Shown here in pieces: positions 58,671 through 64,000 of a stretch of 64,000 bases of DNA (the first letter of the stretch is position 1; each line of letters opens with the position of its first letter). The notes under the pieces were generated by a model that ran no database searches, was not told the DNA's origin, and saw only the letters and a list, made by a program, of their open reading frames with translations. The stretch is taken from contig JABACO010000005.1 of NCBI GenBank assembly GCA_013339895.1, forward strand, positions 9,017,812-9,081,811. The letters run 5' to 3'. This DNA is from Ephydatia muelleri. Lineage: Eukaryota; Porifera; Demospongiae; Spongillida; Spongillidae. The position numbers were made by a program, and so were the translations under genes.

Positions 58671-59006
58671 AGGTAGGAGTTGGTTCAAAATAGATACCCA
58701 TGTAGAAGGGTCCTACCGCTATTGATTTGTTTTGTTCGTTAATTTTTGCTTTATCCGTTATGGAGATACAAGTATGCAAAGTAATTGCATATTTCCCGGG
58801 CGTTACGCGCCATTAACGTATTACGACTGGCTTCGAGGATCCTGGTAATACGTTAATGGCGCGTAACGCCCGGGAAATATGCAATTACTTTGCACACTTG
58901 TATCTCCATAATGGATAAAGCAAAAATTAACGAATAGAACAAATCAATAGCGGTAGGACCCTTCTACATAGGTACCTATTTTGAACCGATTTGGACACTC
59001 CTACCT
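58671..59006. mobile_element. Long near-perfect palindrome (~155-160-bp arms, 20-bp spacer)
   Basis: Left arm 58671-58824 and right arm 58845-59006 are inverted copies differing at only a few positions and a short indel near the outer tips. The spacer is GACTGGCTTCGAGGATCCTG. The inner arms contain the CGGGCGTTACGCGCCATTAACG block. Non-coding; structure fits a fold-back MITE or a recent inverted duplication. Confidence 0.88.
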
Positions 59007-59527
59007 GAAGATGTGGCCGTTTGAACCCTACGGGGTATCGGACCTTGTAACCTCGGTACCCCGCATGTGTAAGACATGTCCAGCAATTTCGGACATCCAT
59101 ACACGTCTGTACATTGAAAACGCATGTAAAGTATTTGATTGTTTTTAAACATTAACGCAGTTGGATTAATTTTTAAAATATAAATAATGCATTGTTTTAT
59201 TTTTCGCTTTCATTTTGCGAGCAGGAGAATCAACAACAAAATTAATTACTTATTGCAATTACGTAGTAATATTATTTAGAAGTCAATAATGTTTAATAAC
59301 ATCAAATGGTGGGCGCGCCGTGCCTGTGTAAGTGGGAGGAGCGTGTCGTTGCTAGTAATGTGCCCTTGGTTCAATACATTTGAATATTTCTTTCATCGGC
59401 GTGAACGTGCGCTCGGCGTTACCTATTTTCTACGACTGCGTACGTTAACGGTCCGTTCCTACATCTTGATACCTCAAGTATGCCACATGCTCTTTTTGCT
59501 GGGGTGCACATTAGGAAGATTCACTTT

Positions 59528-59745
59528 AGCTGATGCTGTACCCAGGGCAAGAATGGGTTATATATCTCTAGCTGCTGGTTAGTTGTGTTGTCTGGGTGTG
59601 GTCTGTACCCTGAGCAAGATTGGGTTAAATCTATCTACTTGTGTTGCCTGGGTGTGGCCAGTACCGTGGGCAAGAATGGGTTAAATATCTCTTGCTGCTA
59701 GTTAGTTGTGTTGTTTGGGTGTGGTCTGTACCCTGGGCAAGACTC
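59528..59745. repeat. ~65-75-bp direct repeat, 3-4 copies
   Basis: Copies share GGTTAGTTGTGTTG, TGGGTGTGG, CTGTACCCTGGGCAAGAATG and GGTTAAATATCTC with indels between them. Confidence 0.75.
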
Positions 59746-60804
59746 CACCTATCTTGTGAAGAAGTAAGTATAATATATAATATGTATTTCCAACTAACAT
59801 TTCATTGTCATGCTCATCAAATAAATTATGAATTAGTTACTCCTGTCATTGTCATTTCTCACAAAGATATCAGAATACTAAAAGCCTGCTAAAAGCCGTT
59901 AGCCCTCCCACTCCATCCCCATACTTCTGCCTACACATAATCAGCAGTATAAAAATAGCAGCAGACATTTATAGTGCATGGTAATATTTTGAACAAAGAC
60001 ATCACTTCTCATATAGAGATCAGAATGCTTCCCACCCCACATCCTCCTGGCCTCCCCTCTCATATATTACCTGTAGGAAATATCAAACCATATATGTTTT
60101 CTATGCATCTGATTCTGTGTACTATGCAGGGATGAACTCATATGGTTTATGTGATGAGCCCTGCTGCACATATGTCAGTTATCATTGTTCCTGCATCATC
60201 TATTGGCGAATCCTTTGTATAAGATCCTGCAGGTGGTCTCCTTTAGAACCTCTGTTATTTTGTCCTGACCACATCAGCTGGTATTCTTTTGTAAAGGTCA
60301 TGGTCTTCCACAACTTGTAATGAATAGGAAACATGTTTCTAAAGGGGTGGAATTCAGATACAGCTAGCCCGGGAAAAGGCATGCATTTTGTTTTGCTTAC
60401 ATTGCTCTTTAAAGCAAGAGCTAGTCAAGAAGTCTTGTAGGTGGTTAAATATCTGTAGAAATCGTTCATGAATTGTTACAGCACTGTCAAAGACTGTCAT
60501 ATACAGTGAATACTCATTGCCAATAGATACGTCTTCGGTATATCGGGAAGCAACTTCAAGTACCAACAAGTAATGTTGGAAAGATCAGAACGACGTTCAA
60601 AACAAGGGGGATAGTGAGACAGGTCTTTGGCACTAGGAAAATAAAAAAGTACATTATGATTTGGAATTTGCTAGCTCCACAAGCGTATGAACAATACGTA
60701 TTTGTCAGTATAGCATGTCATGGAATAGCCAAGTGACAAAATCTTAAAAACGCACAGTGTGTTTTCAGTACAAATGGCTTAATCGTTTAGAGTTAGACAA
60801 CTGC
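59746..60804. other. No gene recognised
   Basis: AT-rich, short frames only. Confidence 0.45.
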
Positions 60805-61116
60805 CATAGAATGCATTAAGTAGCACACACATCAAGCTTCAAAAAACATTCAAAAAAAGTTACACTTGTCATACTTTTTTCTGTGACAATTAAATTGTAC
60901 GCATAATGCATTTTTAAGAACCACATCCTGTTTTTTGCATCGTGTAACCAAGAGCGTGATAAAAAAAATGGATTGTCAATTGGTAAATTAAGCATGGTAG
61001 ACACATCAAACAACAGTAGAGAAATGGATGACAAACACTTGCATTTCTATTTATAATATAAATTTTCAAATATTGGTCCTACGCGTAGGACTTGGCTCAG
61101 GAGATTAAAGGTTAAG
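60805..61116. repeat. Copy 1 of a ~310-bp dispersed repeat
   Basis: Aligns throughout with 61802-62110: shared blocks include AGAATGCAT-AAGTAGCA, TTTTTAAGAACCACATC and the terminal TCCTACGCGTAGGA (61077-61090) plus GGAGATTAAAGGTTAAG. The minus strand holds an open frame (61034-60816) whose end (MWFLKMHYAYNLIVTEKSM, TFFECFLKLDV) is similar to the one in copy 2. Confidence 0.75.
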
Positions 61117-61174
61117 AACTTTCCTTTTACTTTCACCAGTTAACCTTCAATCTCCAGACGTCCTACGCGTAGGA
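61077..61174. repeat. Inverted repeat bounded by TCCTACGCGTAGGA
   Basis: TCCTACGCGTAGGA at 61077-61090 and 61161-61174, each followed or preceded by complementary GGAGATTAAAGGTTAA / TTAACCTTCAATCTCC, forming a ~98-bp fold-back. Confidence 0.8.
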
Positions 61175-61391
61175 CGCTAGTAAAAATGAATGTTTTGGGC
61201 AAACGATACACGCAAAAATAAAAATTAAAATTCCACAGTCTGTAGTAGTAGTTTTTACAAAAGAAAACAGTACAACTTCCTTAATCTCTGTGAGTAATCA
61301 AGATATACAGCGAAAGTAAAAGAGATTAAAGCGGGTTGTTTGAAAAATGGCGAATTAACTTCAATCAGCAACAAGTGTTGTCAGGAACATA

Positions 61392-61628
61392 ATGAAGACC
61401 TACGGAAAGAAGGCAGTTGTAAGGGAAGTCTTTGGCATTTCACACAGTAAAAAGTGTGCGGTGGAGTGGAAAGGTGGGGGCTCCGTGACAGAAGTTACGA
61501 GAGATCTTCGTTTGCCGTATGCCTTTGGGCAGCGAAATGCCTCAGGACCTGCAAAAGGAAAGAGAAGACTCCATGAAGTACTTCTGAATGATTATGAAGC
61601 CCATTTGCTAGCAATTTATGATATTTAA
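61392..61628 (+). CDS. Hypothetical 78-codon open frame between the two repeat copies
   Basis: Starts ATGAAGACCTACGG; basic composition (KTYGKKAVVREVFGISHSKK, PAKGKRRLHEVLLNDYEAH). No family recognised. It may be part of whatever lies between the two ~310-bp copies. Confidence 0.25.
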   Translation: MKTYGKKAVVREVFGISHSKKCAVEWKGGGSVTEVTRDLRLPYAFGQRNASGPAKGKRRLHEVLLNDYEAHLLAIYDI

Positions 61629-61801
61629 AATGATACCACGGAATCTTGCACAGAAAAGAAGTTTGATAACAGTGGCGAATGTCGTTGCGATCGAGCGGTA
61701 TACAAGCAGTATAAATTATTGTGCTGACTAGCGTACAATGATTAAAAATTGATGAACTAATTCTATGGTTGTCTCACAAATCGTCATCAATAAGGTCTAA
61801 C

Positions 61802-62110
61802 TCTAGAATGCATGAAGTAGCAGGCACATTAAGCTTCATAAAACATTCATAAAAAGTTATGGTTATCATACCTTTTACTGTGACAATGAAATATTTTGCA
61901 AAATACATTTTTAAGAACCACATCTTTTTGTTTACATAATATAGACCAAGGGGATGAGGTAAAAATAAATTGACAATTGCTAAATCAATCATGAAGTCAC
62001 ATAAGACAACAGTAAAAAAATGGATATTAGAAAAATTCATTTCAATTTAGAATAAATGTTGCAAGTTTGGTCCTACGCGTAGGACCTGGCCCTGGAGATT
62101 AAAGGTTAAG
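61802..62110. repeat. Copy 2 of the ~310-bp dispersed repeat
   Basis: Direct-orientation relative of 60805-61116, ending with TCCTACGCGTAGGA at 62071-62084 and GGAGATTAAAGGTTAAG. The minus-strand frame here (62040-61774) includes MWFLKMYFAKYFIVTVKGM and TFYECFMKLNV, similar to copy 1. Confidence 0.75.
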
Positions 62111-64000
62111 GATGTCCGTCCACTCATGACATGAAGTATTTGCGTCAGACTTCCATTATTCTTCTTCTTTTGAAGCGCTTCTCGAGAACTGGTTCCGCAT
62201 GGTGATCCGATGACTCCATTTGTTGTAAATTTGAAAAGACACTTTAAATTGAATGGCCAATGAACTATGCTAGCACACGAATATAAGTAGCGTTCTAATC
62301 GAAGAATCTTTATGTACATGTAATATATCCGGTGTGAATCAATGCGTACTGAATGGAGTATTAAACTACAGTGTAAGACAAAAGGATTATCCACGCTTGT
62401 ATAATAGTGAACGGTACCGGTATCTCTCTAGCTTGCATGTTTAATGAATTACTTGTATCAGAGTAGTCAGATCCTGAGTACTGCCTAGTAGGGAGACACA
62501 ATGGAACGAGCCAAATTATGGGTTTCCTATGGTTACGTCGTAATCCCTCCTTTCCATTGTCCGATGATTTTGGTTGTCTCGACTTGTAATAGCAATGGCA
62601 TAGCTAGGGTACGGCCCCTGGCAGGGTTTAGGTACTAACAACAGAGATCGGATTAACTATAATACTCACCCGCCGAAGTAAGAACTGGTAGTAACGGAAT
62701 AACCATCTCTATTTCGAGTCGGTACTCCAGCTCAATTAAGGCATCAGCAACGAATTAATGGTGGCGTGCTGTACCATAAATATATAATATCAGTAATCTT
62801 GGTGACTCCACCACCGGGCAGTGAGTTGTATGTGCTGAGAAGGAAACCATGCACCATCGACACGCAATCGGCACATATAAACAAGCGTATCTCAGACTCT
62901 TCGCTGAGATATTGTGGTACAACTTTGAAGGCACAACCTATAACACGCGATCGCGCAAGAGTTGCCTTGTACTGTATTTCGCGTTTGTGAGAATTATGCG
63001 TTGATGCGTGTGGTGCACTGTGGCGTTCTAGCAGCTAGGGCTTCCCTATTCATATGGATCGTACATGCGGTGGGAAGTTGCTTGCACACTTCGTGTTTCG
63101 ATCAAAATCCTACGTACGCGTGATCACAGAGAAGGCTGCATATAGCTTTCAGTTACTGTGTAACGTATAACCTATACCTTGCGTAAAATACTGTCAAAAA
63201 AACCTAGTCTCGCTGTCTGGTGATGGCTGTTGCTGAGTGTTAACTCATATTATAGCAATATAGCTTATCGTAACAAAACGTACCAAGCTAGGAAACATCG
63301 TTCCAACATACACACGACCAGGGTCGTGCATGTATGCTGCCATGTCTGAGAGTTGGCCGGGTAGTGGTATAGTAGTATCGTACAAGAAGCAAGGCTTTGA
63401 GGAGTGCTTGGGCAACGTTATGACGTTTAATTCATTATTAATAATTTATGGCTTGAATGGGTACTAGAATTCACATACTTGAATCTAGATATAGACGTGC
63501 ACATGGGGTAGATATGCTATTTGCACATACAAATATGCAAATAGCTTTGGCTTCAGAATCCACTTTATAATCTTCAATACATCGTCCATGCACGCGGTAA
63601 AATAGGAAAGGGAAAATAGTGATCAAAAGTATGCCAGCAATTAAATGTATGCAGTAAAACAAAACCCCGTTTTGAAATTGATTGGGGCAAATTTTTACAG
63701 AACAGAAGATATACAAACAATGTGTTATTTGTCCCTGTATCATACTTAGGTTTATAAACTTTACTACAAGTCTTTGGTACTAAACTGTGCGCGATTGATA
63801 GATTTTACCCATAGACTCCATGTACAATAATTTTATTACGCGTATTACGGAATTCAAATAATTCATGTCCGCAATTGCTGGCCATTACACAAAAATAGAT
63901 TTCCACATATAGTAATGGTGTGGTATGTTGTGTTAAAAATAGGAGCCCGATAGCGTTAATATTTCGGAAGATATATCGATTTAAATTTTATGTTATAAAA
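62111..64000. other. No gene recognised; one hydrophobic minus-strand frame
   Basis: A minus-strand frame at 63743-63471 contains a hydrophobic stretch (IHLIAGILLITIFPFLFYRV) followed by a charged segment and could be a membrane-spanning exon, but no partner exons or family match were found. The rest is AT-rich with short frames. Confidence 0.3.

Overview
The window looks like metazoan nuclear DNA, most probably from a demosponge. Three things point that way: very short GT-AG introns (about 48-65 bp) in compact genes, a tandem pair of GABA-B-like class C receptors, and a dense mixture of DNA transposons, fold-back elements, minisatellites and long G/C homopolymers. The species is inference; no diagnostic marker is present. 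All exon models were built by hand from splice signals, reading-frame arithmetic and family motifs.

Layout. 1-7.4 kb: a decayed Ulp1-like protease fragment at the left edge, an ~88-bp minisatellite, one possible small exon and a fold-back element. 7.4-10.4 kb: an apparently intact hAT transposon on the minus strand (7 exons, 684 codons). 11.0-14.6 kb: a Ginger-type transposon with long terminal inverted repeats, encoding integrase + cysteine-rich motif + C48 protease + truncated PHD finger, with one frameshift; it may have landed in an older reading frame. 15.2-22.6 kb: acireductone dioxygenase (ADI1) on the minus strand, four exons, with a ~6.9-kb intron full of tandem arrays. 25.1-31.8 kb: a plus-strand gene for an unrecognised protein with about eight membrane segments; its last intron holds a possible antisense gene and Ginger debris. 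33.4-46.3 kb: two tandem GABA-B-like receptor genes on the minus strand. The downstream copy (33355-39563) is intact (16 exons, 789 codons); the upstream copy (40299-46255) has lost TM2 and carries frameshifts. 48.5-50.3 kb: a dead TTF/ZMYM-type hAT transposase. 52.2-54.6 kb: a pogo/Tigger-type element with TA target duplication and one frameshift. 55.2-56.4 kb: a C2H2 zinc-finger array gene with two frameshifts. 56.4-64 kb: fold-back elements, including a ~336-bp near-perfect palindrome, and a diverged ~310-bp duplication; no gene is recognised there.

Host functions are few: ADI1 (methionine salvage), one membrane protein of unknown role, one live receptor and possibly a zinc-finger regulator. 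Nothing suggests these host genes act in one pathway. Most of the window is mobile-element and repeat history. The least familiar items are the eight-TM gene, the Ginger element's run of symmetric micro-exons and protease domain, the splice-donor-bearing minisatellite and the recurrent long G/C runs.
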